Source: Saccoglossus kowalevskii
Taxonomy: Eukaryota > Hemichordata > Enteropneusta > Harrimaniidae
Assembly: GCF_000003605.2 (NCBI RefSeq)
Contig: NW_003116452.1
Coordinates: 537,733 to 568,303 of the forward strand
DNA: 30,571 bases
Reading direction: 5' to 3'
Made by a program: the position numbers and the translations under genes. The notes under the pieces are model-generated. The model saw only the letters and a list, made by a program, of their open reading frames with translations. It had not been told where the DNA came from and did no database searches. Positions 1 through 12,505 of this stretch are shown piece after piece; position 1 is the stretch's first letter; the number at the start of each line of letters is the position of its first letter.

Positions 1-619
1 CAATACACTATATCTATTTGAACGTGGGAATCACCAACTGTGTTAATATCAATTTCATTCTAGGTAACAAATAGCTCTGAATATCCACTACGTATTAGAT
101 TGGGATGCGAACCAGCGAATATTACATACTGTCCTGGTTATCCCGTTCACTAACCAAACTTACCAAAAGGCAAAATTGAGAAAAAGTCAAAATATTGTTG
201 ATAACCGATGATTTGAAATTTAGCTTGACACGAATTTACCAGCCGAAGTATGTTAGTTTGTCTATCTTGTCAATATATACACGTCATTTATTTGTTTTGC
301 TGAAGCCTGTGCCAGTGTTTGCTCGACGTTTGTAAATAATTAAGTGTAATACAAATCTTGTTTGTTGTCTCGCTATCAACGAGATCTTAACGGCCATTTG
401 TGTACAAAGTATTTTAAATAAAAATTCTATACCACATACAAATATATATGCATCATAACTGCACGTCACATCCACTCTCACTGTACATTATTGATCCACA
501 GTAGTATGACGTGTAATTTCAACCCACCATCATATATATATATACTACCATGCCTTAGTACAGAAAATGAATATACAATTAATTATGTTATATTATTTAT
601 TGTGAATGTGCACATATAA
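1..619. other. AT-rich intergenic or intronic DNA, no gene seen
   Basis: No open frame, RNA gene or repeat family member is recognisable. A short TA run lies at about 531-544. The minus-strand frame at 284-481 (65 codons) has no familiar motif and a length expected by chance. Confidence 0.6.
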
Positions 620-998
620 TATGAGGTTAATACGGGAATACCTCAAAGTATGCACGACGACAGTAAAGAGTATCGACCGATTCGCAGCGAAGTTCGATGC
701 TACGGCGTTCTGTCTGAGTGAGGTATTCTCGTAATAACCTTATTATCATACATCTTTTTATTACAAGGACACACCATAGGAATGCCACAACCCAAACAGT
801 TTAGAACAGAATCAGCGAACTTCATTGTCTGCGAACTTCTTTGCTAGCCATGTTTGTTTTTATTATTAGAGGTCGCGCGTAATCATCCCATATTTGAAAT
901 TTGAATTTTCTAATATGGTAGGATGAAAATACCCCGTAAATACCGCACAATTAAAACACGCTGTAATTGTGGCGTTACGGTGACAGATGTATAATAAT
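620..998 (-). mobile_element. Dispersed foldback repeat, copy A (non-autonomous, MITE-like)
   Basis: Read on the minus strand, this copy starts with ATACATCTGTCACCGTAAC (980-998 side). It continues through a 31-bp palindrome (888-918) and ends in a hairpin (about 622-752). The hairpin arms are AATACGGGAATACCTCA (629-645) and TGAGGTATTCTCGTAAT (719-735), which are near-perfect inverted repeats. Its loop contains a second conserved stem, ATCGACC (672-678) against GTTCGAT (692-698). The order of parts matches copies B and C, with a deletion and a small rearrangement in the middle (about 800-850), where the AAGAAGTTCGC-type sequence is partly doubled. It contains no coding capacity. Repeat-family status is seen directly; assignment to a DNA-transposon-derived MITE is inferred from the inverted arms and lack of coding sequence. 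The outer ends and any target-site duplication are not resolved. Confidence 0.75.
888..918. promoter_or_regulatory. Paired CArG-like palindrome in repeat copy A
   Basis: The imperfect palindrome is formed by CCATATTTGA (888-897) and TCTAATATGG (909-918). Each arm is one base from the CArG consensus CC(A/T)6GG, which MADS-box factors such as SRF bind. In copies B and C most arms are exact, so copy A looks like the decayed version. Binding is inferred from the motif only. Confidence 0.35.
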
Positions 999-2997
999 AG
1001 TATTTATTATTTTGTGTAACTTCATCTGTACAACTTGATTAGGAAATGCACATTTCAAATAAAGAAATACTAACGAAATACTTTAAATAAGGAGTGTATG
1101 TTCGAAAGTTCCTATTAATTTTCGCAACCCTGTGTAGCTCTAGGCTCTATATTTCTGGTCGTTGGATCGTAAAGATGTTTAATAATCAGTTTACTCAGAC
1201 AGGATGCTTTATGCACCATTTCTGAATTATATTCAGTGTCTTCGTAATAACCACAAATCGCACAAAATACACATGTCAGGCGCAATTGTTGTTGTATCTG
1301 TTTTCTACATTCCGGTGTCGTAAGATGAGGGTTCCGTCGGGAACGCCTGATATTTAGAAAACTTTCATTCGCTGTGAGTACAAGGAATATCTTTAACTGT
1401 GAACGACTGTAAGCGTCAGTTAAATTGCCATTGACAGATAAGAGGTCGTGGCTACAGGGAATATTTGCAAATTAACCTCAAAAAAAACAATCAAGATAAG
1501 ATCACGAAGTCAAGCTCAAGTGTTCATTGATTAGCATCACCCACTAAAAATTACAATTTGATGGCAGCCCCGAGTTTGTTTTACATAGTGACAAAACTGA
1601 ATAGTTTTTTAGTGTTGACACGCGAATACACACGTTTAGTAAATTAGCACAAGCAAACCCATACGAAAAGTCAGCCTACATTAATAATTTGATACTTTGA
1701 CCTGAATAAAATTAACACATATTATTGTAGCTGTTGTTCTTTAATTCTATTAGGTATGGTTGCTGCAACATTGGGCCTAGGGTGCACCTGACTACCAACT
1801 CAACGCGTATGTTGTGGGAGGGGGTACTATTCATCGGTAACTTCTATTTGTATATGGGTCACAATTAAGGCATGGCTGAGAAAAAATAGACCTCTTTTTT
1901 TACTATGTTTGTTACTGACAACTGAACAACTGGATTGTGTAGCCGTAACGCCTAGATCGCTCAGCGGTGAGGTAAACTCGTATATATGAATATGTTTATT
2001 ATACATGTGTAACAAAGTATCATAGTTCGTTTCAAAATATAAATAATTATTAGAGACAAAGTTTATATGCATTTGTATCTCATTGTACTGCGTCCTTGTG
2101 TCACAGAAACAATACAAGCGGTGATTGGACTGAATATGGGTAATTATGAACTAATATTTTAATTCACATTACTTAGGGACAAACTATATTTGTTACAAAA
2201 AAACATAATACAGTTATAGTTGAATAAACTGTTTTAGTTGAATAAAACTAGTAGAAATGTTAGGCAACCTCTTTAAAAATTCAGAATTCTATGTATGGTA
2301 CCATTACTATATCGATGGCCATTTGAAATACTTGTCAGTTTCTAGCAGCAGGGAAAGCTTCGTATTAATATAAATATAGATTAAATATGTACGCCGCTTA
2401 ATTGAAGTTTTCATTATTTCTGCGGTCACCGTAACCCATGGTAACATACACAACCTTTTTTATGCGATGGCGTTTAATTTAACGTTACTGAAATGGTAAC
2501 TGAACGGCGCCAATACATGTACAAAGATAACAAAAGAACAGTGACACATACAAACAAATTTAATATAGTGCTAACATTTAAAATAAGACCTATTCCAAGA
2601 ATTCCATCTGGTGACGTCATCAGAAAGAGCTTTCTATTTTATTTTTCGGATCGCACCTGCTTGAATTCACAAAACTAATGAGCTCACGAACAGTAACTAA
2701 AGAATTGGTATTTCAAAAGATGGTTTGAATTCACCGGTTGCAGATATTAATTTGGAAATGTATCAATGGAGACTGTATATAACTAAACGGAACGTAACTC
2801 AATATAAAATGTATATGATAAGTTCGTACCACAATTCACGTGATTACAATAGGCTTATAATAAGTGTAGAAATAAAAAGTGGCGCGTTCTTTCGTGTTAT
2901 TTCTGAAGTTTCACTTCTATATTCGCTGATGCTTTCAACGCATCGCATTATGGATATGTTTGTTGCATTTCAAATAACAAAATACTACACACATACA
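999..2997. other. AT-rich DNA without a supported gene
   Basis: No coding signal is convincing: the frames at 1827-2117, 2493-2678 and 2725-3000 are chance-sized and show no family motif. Small items are a short bulged hairpin (GTTCC/GGAAC, about 1,329-1,342), an X-box-like GTAACCCATGGTAAC within 2,425-2,450, and a TCACGTGA E-box palindrome at 2,836-2,843. Confidence 0.55.
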
Positions 2998-3021
2998 TAA
3001 TATATATATATATATATATAA
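2998..3021. repeat. (TA)n microsatellite
   Basis: An uninterrupted TA dinucleotide run of about 12 units is visible. It ends the adjacent open frame and is likely polymorphic in length. Confidence 0.9.
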
Positions 3022-4067
3022 TTGTTAAATGACATAATTTTATGTTTACATATTACGTAACATGGTCTTTGAACTGACTACATTTTTTATCCTATCAACC
3101 ATGTAGTGGGGGGGTAATAATTATAGTCTGATGTAAATGTCAGTACCTGTGTCATTATACGTTAGCTAAACCTCACTAAATTGTCTTTATAGAATGTCGC
3201 AAAGTTTGGCCGTGGTTAACTAGTTTTGCAACCACGTCGTGATGGTTACATTGTTGATTGTGACGTGTTCATCTAATCAGTGTGGTCCATTACATGCAAT
3301 TTCGAAACGTGTCTTTTTTGAGGAAGTTGAACTAGCGTAGTTATGCGTGCGCCTGCTTACATTAGCGAGAGAAGTTTGGGTCTTGCGTTACGTGTTTATA
3401 TGTTCGCATTGCTCCTGTAATTCATAATAACTTCATAATAAGATCTGAAGAAAAAAATACACAACAATCGATTTTGACTTTTTCTATGAGAGGAACGAGT
3501 GTCTAGGTTTCTTGTCGGTACAAAAGCCTATACGATTACTAATAAGGATTTAGATGGGGAGCATTATATATGGATATGCCAGCTTTACATATAAGAATAC
3601 AACTACAAATGAAGCGTCCAGTTTCATGGATTACATCCTACATAGTGATTTCCTGTAGACGTTTATTATTACTCACCCAACGCATAGATGGGTCAGCGTC
3701 ATGTAATCCAGTTATTTACCACTGAACCATAACACGATGGCTCAATAAATGAAAACCGAAATTTGTTTTCCAAAAAGTTCAACAAATATATGATCAAAGA
3801 CAAGTACGACGTTCGATTGTCATCACTGTTATGCTGGACAGAACTGGTCGAAGTTTTGGTAATTGATTGATCTATGTGCTTAAATACAACCAATTCTTGA
3901 GGGCCATGTAACATGTAAAGTTCGATGGTGGTAGTTATATTTATTTTCTTTGAGTTCCACTTTTCATGCAACTAGGTTTTGCAGGGCACATGTATGTAAA
4001 GTGTGAATGTGCCAGACTAGATTTTACAAATGGAATTGCGAACATATATACACACATCATATGATAT
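3022..4067. other. AT-rich DNA without a supported gene
   Basis: A run of seven or eight G at about 3,108-3,115 and a 7-bp inverted repeat CGTGGTT/AACCACG near 3,192-3,217 are the only local structures noticed. The minus-strand frames at 3,699-3,971 and 3,941-4,159 run into the tandem repeat that follows and carry no recognisable domain. Confidence 0.5.
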
Positions 4068-4395
4068 AGGTATGTCTCCCTTAAACCATATGCAGTACAT
4101 ATACAGTGACATTTAGGCATGTTATATTCCACCATGATGTACATTGCATGCTGCGACATCCAGGTATGTCCTCCCTCTAATAAGGTATACAGTGCCTGTG
4201 GCGTTATATAGATATGACCCCATTATATCATGCTGCTTTATAGTGTCTGCCGCGAGGTATGTCTTTGAGTGTCTGAGATAAAATGTTGAATTATGACTGT
4301 TGTGTACAAAATAAAGCTGCATAGTATAAATCGCCAGAAATACTAGATCCGATAACCAAGAGGCGTATTATACAGTGTCTGCGTCGACATGTACA
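4068..4395. repeat. Degenerate minisatellite, period about 93 bp
   Basis: The word AGGTATGTC occurs at 4,068, 4,162 and 4,255, which is a spacing of 94 and 93 bases. Other words recur in similar order inside the units: CATGCTGC before the boundary, GTTATAT in the middle, and TATACAGTG. A weaker related start (AGGTTTTGC) lies a further 94 bases upstream at 3,974. A diverged unit end (TATACAGTGTCTGCGTCGACATGTAC) is present around 4,368-4,393, so the third unit is longer. Units are strongly diverged, so the array is old. The minus-strand frames over this region are by-products of the repeats. Confidence 0.5.
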
Positions 4396-4520
4396 TATTA
4401 TTCGGACTTTTTAGCATATAGCAATAATCCAATCACTGCTGTTTTTGTGTCATTCCGAAAATAATCAAACGATAGTAGTTGGAGAAATTGTTTTGTTTTT
4501 TTTTTGTTATATAAACTTAC

Positions 4521-4657
4521 ACTTAAATGTAATAAATTCCACCCTATTTTTAATAGCAGTCCTAAATGTAATAAGGATAAACTCTAATTGTAATACCAAC
4601 CCTAAATAACGATTAACCCTAATTTTATTACAAACCATAGATAACGATCAATCCTGG
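4521..4657. repeat. Degenerate minisatellite, period 35-40 bp, telomere-like words
   Basis: About three and a half units follow each other. They begin TTAAATGTAATAA (about 4,522), CCTAAATGTAATAAGG (4,561), CCCTAAATAACG (4,600) and CCATAGATAACG (4,635). The last two units align for 24 bases with 18 matches at an offset of 35. ACCCTAA, the animal telomere word in reverse, occurs twice, but not as a head-to-tail hexamer array, so this is not a true interstitial telomere. Confidence 0.55.
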
Positions 4658-7600
4658 ACCTTGCACGTACAACGCGACAAGAAAGTCAACGTTGCAATTT
4701 TATGACAGAAACCATATATCCGCATTCATATTTAACGTCGATAAGAAAGACAACACAAATTGATAACTTGTCATGCACTGGTTGTGTAATTTTATACAGT
4801 ACTTTGTAATTTGTTCCCAAGACAGCGAAATATAATATAAACGCTTTTTATAAGACAGAAAGAAAAAAAATGATTGGGTTAACAGTTATATTTGTTTCAA
4901 CTAAAACGGCGGAAATAACATAAGCTACTTTTTTATAATATCTTTCACGGTAATATATGTAGAGACAGTTAGCTGGAATAATGTACCTTGGAAATTCAAA
5001 ATGGGTGGATACTTATTGAACAAAAGTTACTGAAGTTGTTTTAATCCAAATAAAAAGATCAAGAAAGGAACAGCAATATGGAAAGTAATGTTTCTGTATA
5101 TGGCGTAATCAATCAGCATCAGATATCAAATTGGCTACGTTTCAAATGAAGAAACTGAAAAACACCGTGTTACAACCAATTCTTTCTGAACTGTTGCATA
5201 TTTCTTCTCCCGGAGAGTATAGACCTCATGCCGTGACGTATTCTCACACATTATCTTCATTAAACGCGATACACAATACTTTGCATTCCTCGTAGCAGTA
5301 CACCTTCTAAACACCTATCATATTCACTGAAAATTGACTCAGGATATCCGGATGCATAATCACGCACTTAATAGTCAAAGCACATATTTATAATGGGATA
5401 TGGCGCTTAATAATAAATGTCAAAGTATTTTAAAACCTTCCAAGGACAGCACTACAAAAATATAGGGCTAAACTACCTGTAAAAACAGTGATGTAAACAA
5501 ATGAATATACAGGTCTGGGAATCTCAGTGCCTGAGTAAAATTAGCACATTGTCTTAATATCTACCCTGTGCAAACATTATTCAGGTGTTTTAAGTCTCTG
5601 AAGACTTCCAACCTCCAACCTGTCAACGTACTTTATGTACATTTAATAACGATGGACAATACATTTGTTTATTATGAAATGTTTCATTTAATAAATTAAA
5701 AATAAGTAGTTTTAAAAATAGAATCAAATAGATATTCTACATAATTGTTTGCACAAAAACACAACTCATGAGCAAGCTATCGACTGTGAAACTGTCAAAA
5801 CTGAATTATTTTAGTTTATCCAAACACATAAAAGTATCTCATGTATATGTTACATAGACTGTTAATTTTAATGCCCTTGTACCCCATCATCGAATATAGT
5901 TTATAAGATGTACTTGCAATTAGAAATATGTATTTTGATATTTAATTCGGTATATGGCCTTTGTGTACAGGAGCTTTCCTTCGAAAAATTCAATAAGGTA
6001 TGTGAAATATATATTCAAATAAGTCATTGTTATCTTTAATTGTGTGTTGATTGAGTGTATTAATTGTTTCATCAACAACCAGAATGATTTATTCAGAAAT
6101 CTGTATCACACGACGGATGTTATTCAATGTGATTAAATGTTATTAAAATTGCCTCAATATAAATTCAAATTAACTTCAATTGTTATCAATTAAGTAAAAC
6201 TCACATTCAGCAGCTAAGATTAAGATCGGTATCCAACTAAATAAATAATACGCTTTCTTTTTCCAATTTCTAGTAACTTAAGCTACGGAAATACGTCTAA
6301 TTTTAGCAGAGCTGATACAGGAAGCGGGTCAATAGCTTTGCCGGTGTTAATATGTATTCTGTATGTAAGGTATGTAACAGTACACACGAGCCGTGAGTAT
6401 TCCCAGTACATGACTTTACGTCGCATCTGTTTGATGCAAAATTGAATAGATAGGTCATCCGAAACGTAAGTAATACGGGAAACTATCCCAAGAGGTATTG
6501 TATTATGAGAAATACTAAATCCAAGAGTGGCTTCCTTCCAGTATAAAGGAAAACACTATAACTATAAATTGAACACGATATGTTGGAAGGAACTCTAGTG
6601 ATATATATTTAAGCAAATATATACGGACTAATGATTTCATTCTGTCCATGGAGTATTCAAAAGGAAGTTGAGTGCACCCTTCTTTTCTGCTTCAACAGGA
6701 AGCAAGACGTGAACAGGCTGACAGCTCTATTAAAAAGATTCACGCATATAGAAGATCTGGTTACGGTTCTCTCTACTCGACATCATGTTAGACTGCGTAA
6801 AATGAATAGATGAAAGTCCAGACAAATTAATCACAAACGCCTATGTTGTCTACGAGTTCAAATATATAACTGTAGTATTATATAAAGACGACAGTGACTA
6901 GACCTCGCTTAAAAGGTATATGTTAATCGTCGAGACAATTTACATTAAGGAACAAATTAAAGAGATTAGGCATGTCAATTTGTGAACAAGTAAGAGATAC
7001 AGTAGATAGTGTGGGTGTTGTAGAGCACTTAAGTCAAAGGTTGACTACACTAAAAAGGTGTCGATTTTCTGGCCACAATTGTCAACCGTATATAAATCGT
7101 GAAAAGTCTTTTAAAAATTGAATGTAACAGACATTTTTATACTCACATAACACGCGCGCCTAGATCTGGAATTAAAATTTACCGTTTTTCCCCCTAACAA
7201 TCCGTGGGTGAAATTAAGAAATGTACACTGTGTCCGCCCTCGGTTGATTTATAGTGTCATTTTATAAAAAAAAATCCTTAGATTATATTCCCCTTTGTCA
7301 TTTGCCACAAAGGTCAGGTTGTTTTACCAGATGACATATATTGGCTTGAACTCCAAGCATAGTTGTGTGGGTTTGCCGTGGTGTTGACTTTATTGCGATT
7401 TCTCACAAGGCTTTTAAATAATATCATACATCTTAGTGGCACAGTTTTTTGTTTTGTTTTTAAATTGCGTGAAGGTAAACGGTATATTATTATCGATTTT
7501 ATTATATTTATTTTAAGTGACTATGTCTGCACTGACACCACTTATAGCTGAAATGAATGACAAAGTAGGGTAACGTTACGATTACATATCTCGGTGAAAT

Positions 7601-8815
7601 ATTTGATATCTGTAACACGTGTGAGATGAATCTTAAGCTCATCAATTGCCACATTTAAAAAAAAATTAAAATATATTTAAACTGCACCACACAATACATC
7701 CTTTCCTATTTGCAAATCTTTATACAACGCTAAACAGTCGAATTATTCTGTGTGTGCATACAACCAGCTATTTTTAATAAATTTAAATTAAAGTATGAAC
7801 AAAATAAATTCAGCAACACATAGTTCGCATGTCAACACAGATGTCAGCATATTTTTGTATAACAATATGTGCACATGAAAATATTGACCCTCGGCACGAC
7901 TAATGAATGACCTCGATATGTATGTACTTATAATGTAGCAAACGTCTGAACATCCATCCAGAAATGTTTGACATATTGCCCTCAGAGTGAACTTTAATCT
8001 GTCTGATTTGTCTCTATTCACATACATGTGACGCTTCTAAAGATGAGCAGCAAAACCCGGAGTGAAGTGCATCATATGGTAAATTTAAGATCTACCCAGT
8101 GGCATGGTACACTACGCCAGTAGCACGTGGCAAAACGAACCACGCATATGTTTCATTTCACACGCGTTCGCGTTTTGTCCTATGTTAGAACATGCCAAAT
8201 TTGACACTGCTTTAGTCTAGAAAGTAATTAATTTTTTAATATACATTTTTATGGATTTAGTGTATTTTGGGAGTCGTTCAACAAATAAGAAATATCGAAT
8301 GTAGATATACGTATTGACTATTTTTTGTCGTAAATAATTTAGAATATAAATCAACCTACGCAAACACAAAATCCTGAATTTCATAAACATTTATTTTTTT
8401 ATAACTAGCAGTATGCTTGTAGATAAATGTGGACGCTGATGTATGTTCAAGTCTCTTTTTAAAATACATATTTGCTGTGGTTCCTTTTATAGACATTAAC
8501 CAATCTATATGTGTCAATTGGAAATATAGTGTTTGCATCAAGACTGAAGTTATACTCATGAAACAGTGAGTTCATTAGCTAAATTGTGCACCGTTGATGG
8601 TGGTGTCATGGCAACAAGTAAAAACGGCATCAACAAATGTCACTTATAACGTGGGATAGATAGAACACAGTCAAAACCAACATTATCATGTTTACAAAGA
8701 AAAACGAAATGTAAAAACGAAAAAATAAATCTTTTTAGCAATGTATATGCAATTAGTGTTAAAAATAAAGAGTGTCAATCCAGATAAGGCTAATCTAATG
8801 ACACAGCCTTTCATT
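4658..8815. other. AT-rich DNA without a supported gene
   Basis: Nothing gene-like is supported in this 4.2-kb stretch. CpG is rare here (three in 5,401-5,760). Small structures are a 9-bp inverted repeat TTCCTTCCA/TGGAAGGAA (about 6,526 and 6,584), a GC-rich word CCGCCCTCGG at 7,234-7,243, and ACCCTCGGCAC at about 7,887-7,897. The open frames at 6,631-6,813, 7,363-7,551, 7,788-8,027 and 8,356-8,559 are all below 80 codons and show no family features. Confidence 0.55.
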
Positions 8816-8950
8816 TGCAACGACCATTATATCATGTTGTTGTATACAGAATGACAGGCATACCATTATTTCATCAACTCAACAGCTGTGGCCAGCACAT
8901 TATCGCAGAGTTTCCCAGAAAAGATTGCCCTTGTGATAGCGCAAATTAAG
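8816..8950 (+). other. Short open segment of uncertain meaning
   Basis: The frame through ATG at 8,850 is open for about 50 codons, from about 8,800 to the stop near 8,949. Local base composition is more balanced than its surroundings. The predicted C-terminal part is rich in Cys (CPCDSAN at the end). It matches no family I recognise, and no convincing splice sites or long frame support it. It could be a decayed exon, but chance is the simpler reading. Confidence 0.12.
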
Positions 8951-11900
8951 TAGAATGGCCATGCCATCAGTCAGTGCCAACCACTATATACATTCCAGCC
9001 ATTACGTGTAAACTGCTATATGTATTGTCTTGTAAACAATATTTTTTATAACATTGTGAACAATGTATCGAGCAAAACAATCAGTTAATTGCAACTATTT
9101 ATGTGGCACTTATTGTTTATATAATTGTTACACAAATGCGTCCAGCTAAATGTGTATGATGAAGAGGTTTTTTCGATTAAATAGTTGGATTTTGTTGCCG
9201 TCTAAAGTGACATCATTCTCAGCTAATCAAACATGTATAAAAACAAATTTTAATTTAGCGCGGATAGGACCATCATCTAATTGGTTTTTAATTCACTTTT
9301 ACCCACCAATCACAAGGCGACATTTACTCTTTGGCAGCTGTCCATACAAATAATTTAGTTTTAAATTACAACAAATCCAATATGAATCCAGATTTTGCAT
9401 ACAATCGTCGAATGCGCCAAGTAAAGCGATATAGCGTTAATGACTAGCATTAGTGACGTAGAGTTTTTTTTCATTAAGGTTTATAAGGGATTGGCCATCA
9501 ACATGTGTTATTAGAATAGGTAATAATAGATAGGAAGAATACCACCTGAATTGAAGAGTGTAATGTCACGAAGCATTTCAATCGATTGTTGCAATAAAAA
9601 TGGCAAATAATTGAACACCGCTTGGCTGCACAAAAACCAGCCACTGATGCTGTGGGCGTGACCCGTAAATTAATTGATGTCTTTCGAATTCATTAAAATT
9701 CATGCGAGTTACTCATTCATACACGGCACGTTACCTTTTGTGTTTTATGTGATTCGTTGTCATCGGATTTGCCTAATTATGTTACACGTACACCGACGTG
9801 TTCATCTCATGCAAATACTGAATAGTTATTGTTGCAAACACTTCACAGATTTAGGCGCGACTTTGTATTTACACGTCAATGATTTATACGCGAAAATCGT
9901 GACTAAATTAATGAATGCAGTGGACTGTATACGTGTCTTCTGGCTTGGTATGCAGTTTGCACATGACTAATATCGCCGCTGATGCCACTGTCACTGACAG
10001 TCGTATTTGCATGAAGTTGTAGAAAGACAGAAGACTGCTTGTATGATCATCTACAGCGAACAATGTTGACACACTGCGTGTTTGTGCAGTGTAACACAAA
10101 GTGGATGAACTAAAAGTACATTCCTGCCTTTGCGTTGTTGTAATGTTCTTTACTAAAAATAGTACAAATTATCGAAACACGTATCGCATACTTAGTGGGT
10201 AAGATACATTAAAGTAGATGAAAAATGCAAGATAAAGAGAAATGTATGCACCTTTTAATATGATTAATTAATACTTATGTAATACATGTGTAAATTTCCC
10301 ATTTGGTAACTGTACGCCCATCTTACCTATTTCAGGGGTAACATATGATTTAATTTGTAACATCAACTGTGACTATCTGGCCGATCCTTTCTGGTTTTTC
10401 GGTTTGTGAATTTTATAATATTTCGTTCCAATCTCATTAAGATGCACAGGGTCTTCTGCTAACATGGCGCCAAGACTTTAATCAAAATTGACGGAGTGTC
10501 CATTCGTCCGGCCGGCCGACCGATATTGACGTATTGAAAACTGAATGCGGTGAAACTGCTTTTAGCGGAAACAAGTGCACAGGTACATATACGAAGACAC
10601 TGAACCAACATAATGAGTGGAAATGAACGCTATGCAGAAACACTGTGTAAATACCTCGTTATAATGTTCCAATGACAACATAAATAAAGCCTTATTTATT
10701 ATCATCATCGTACGCCGTTGTTCGTACAAACAATAAAGAATCACAAATCTAACAAACAAAACATGATTACACTTTTCAAATTATATCAAGAATTGAATAT
10801 CTGTAATAGGCTTTTTCGGCTTTCAACAGCAATTCATTCTTGAGAACCGTAATCATTGAAGTTGCCGTCGTTGTATATGTTAAGAAAGAGACAAGGGGAA
10901 AGTCCACACATAATAGATTATTAATCGGTTGTCAATATCTTCGATACGTTTATAATTAACTAATATTGAAGCTGAAATGCAAGACGTTGTTGTGTAGCTT
11001 GTTAACTTGCAAAATTCAACAACAGTTGCCGTAACATATAACTAAATTCTCGACAACGGCTTCAATAATGAACTTACTAAGGTTTTTAGGTTGTTCCGGA
11101 ATGTAATCACACAGAGATTGATCAAGGATGATGGATTTAGATAGTAGATTATTCGGTTGTTGTTGTTAGAAAATCTATCTCGACAGTAAGTGAAGTAATG
11201 AAGGTACACAAACAACTTGCACCTTTTTTGGAAGTTTGTACGGTTGGTTTCAAGTTAGACCTTGTTGTTTGGGTTAGAATTTTGTAAGTGACACTAGGTA
11301 TAAACGGTTTATCGTGGTGCTATAATCTGTATTTAATTTCAAAATTAAATTAATTGAGTCAATTAAAAGTGAGACAAGAGACAACTTAGTGGCATTACAG
11401 TGTATGCATAGTCCAAAAATATATTGGTTTGGCTGAACTTCGTGGATTGTGCATATGGGTAATTATATTCTGGAATTAAATGCTCGTTCACCATGACGTA
11501 GCCTCACGCATGAGTTTGTGTTGGAATGAGATATTGTGCCGACAAAAAACGAGCATTCCGTGCGATATTGAGAAGGAAATCAGTCCTGATAATGATCATC
11601 TACTGTTGCTGCAGTAGCTGTGAGTTGAAATGCTATCGTCGCATGCAGGTTGCTTGGTCTTTTTTCTAACATGGCCTTAGTTCGGCTGATTCATTATACA
11701 GTCACGTTTTGGGGGGATTTCAGTGTAGTAAATTCCAAGAGGTCGGAGTATAATTACTAAGGTGTGATCTCAAAACTGTGCCGAAATACACGATGTTTTA
11801 CCTGAACACTGAATTGTCTGGGTTCTCCAATGGGGAAAATGATACCCCGATAAAGGTCATTAATGTGAATTTTAATGCTTGTAATGAAAAACAAATTCAG

Positions 11901-12123
11901 TCAAACTTAACCTGATCGGATACTTTCCCTTTAATTAAACTGAATTTATGAAATACATATTTAACAAAATTTCAATAATTTCAGAGATTCGTCGAAGACC
12001 GTAGTCGCATATGCGGACTTCGCCATTTCGAATTATCACATCTCACTGTTGCCGGCTACGCATGCTGTGATTGGTTGAAACTCAGTCACATGACATTGAA
12101 TAAAAATAGATATTACATACAAA
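8951..12123. other. AT-rich DNA without a supported gene
   Basis: No gene is supported. A GC-rich patch around 10,507-10,522 contains GGCCGGCC and looks foreign to its AT-rich surroundings. Words of the type TAGATTATT(AAT)CGGTTGT occur at 10,914-10,931 and 11,145-11,160, a diverged direct repeat. A CGCATATGCG palindrome lies near 12,006-12,015. Open frames at 9,150-9,353, 9,674-9,970 (98 codons), 9,908-10,099 and 10,562-10,759 are unremarkable. Confidence 0.5.
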
Positions 12124-12505
12124 TATACATCTGTCACCGTAACTCTATAGATTACAGGGTGCTGTAATTTTGACGTATTTTACGGGGCATTTTCATCCTA
12201 CCATATTAGGAAATGCGAATTCCAAATATGGAATGATTACGCGCGTAAACGTCCTCTAATAATACAAAAAAACATGGCTGCCACCAGAGTTTGACCGGAC
12301 TCCACACAAAGAAGTTCGCTGACTCTGTTCTAAACTTTTTGGATTTCGGCAAAGAAAAATATGTATAATAAGTTTATTACGAGGATACCGTAAAGTATGC
12401 ATGAAGAAAGTACAGCGGAAGTATCGCCCGAAGCGCAGCGGAGGTCGATGCTCCCGGCGTACTATCTGAGTACTGACCGACGTACTGACCGGCGTACCTC
12501 ATATA
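12124..12505 (+). mobile_element. Dispersed foldback repeat, copy B
   Basis: This copy begins near TATACATCTGTCACCGTAAC and runs through the paired CArG palindrome (12,201-12,231) and an ACATGGCTGC-containing middle. It ends in a hairpin region (about 12,365-12,505) with the core GCGCAGCGGAGGTCGATGC at about 12,436-12,454. The body aligns with copy C and, in reverse, with copy A by eye along most of its length. The left hairpin arm (AGTTTATTACGAGGATACC) is clear. The right arm is degraded, and a short unit CGTACTGACCG is tandemly duplicated near 12,478-12,492. There is no coding sequence. Sequence upstream (12,040-12,120, with TGATTGGTTGAA and CAGTCACATGAC) may also belong to the element, so the left boundary is uncertain. 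Confidence 0.75.
12201..12231. promoter_or_regulatory. Two perfect CArG boxes in a palindrome (repeat copy B)
   Basis: CCATATTAGG (12,201-12,210) and CCAAATATGG (12,222-12,231) both fit CC(A/T)6GG exactly. They are separated by 11 bases that are themselves nearly palindromic. The first has the same ten bases as the well-known c-fos serum response element core. SRF or related MADS factors could bind, which is inference from motif alone. Confidence 0.45.

Noticed and set aside
1920-1980. GATCGCTCAGCGGTGAGG, resembling a tRNA A-box or SINE head
   Set aside because: No matching B-box (GGTTCGANNCC) lies at the proper distance and no cloverleaf can be drawn.
4599-4657. Interstitial telomere
   Set aside because: CCCTAA occurs only twice and not head to tail; a 35-40 bp unit explains the region.
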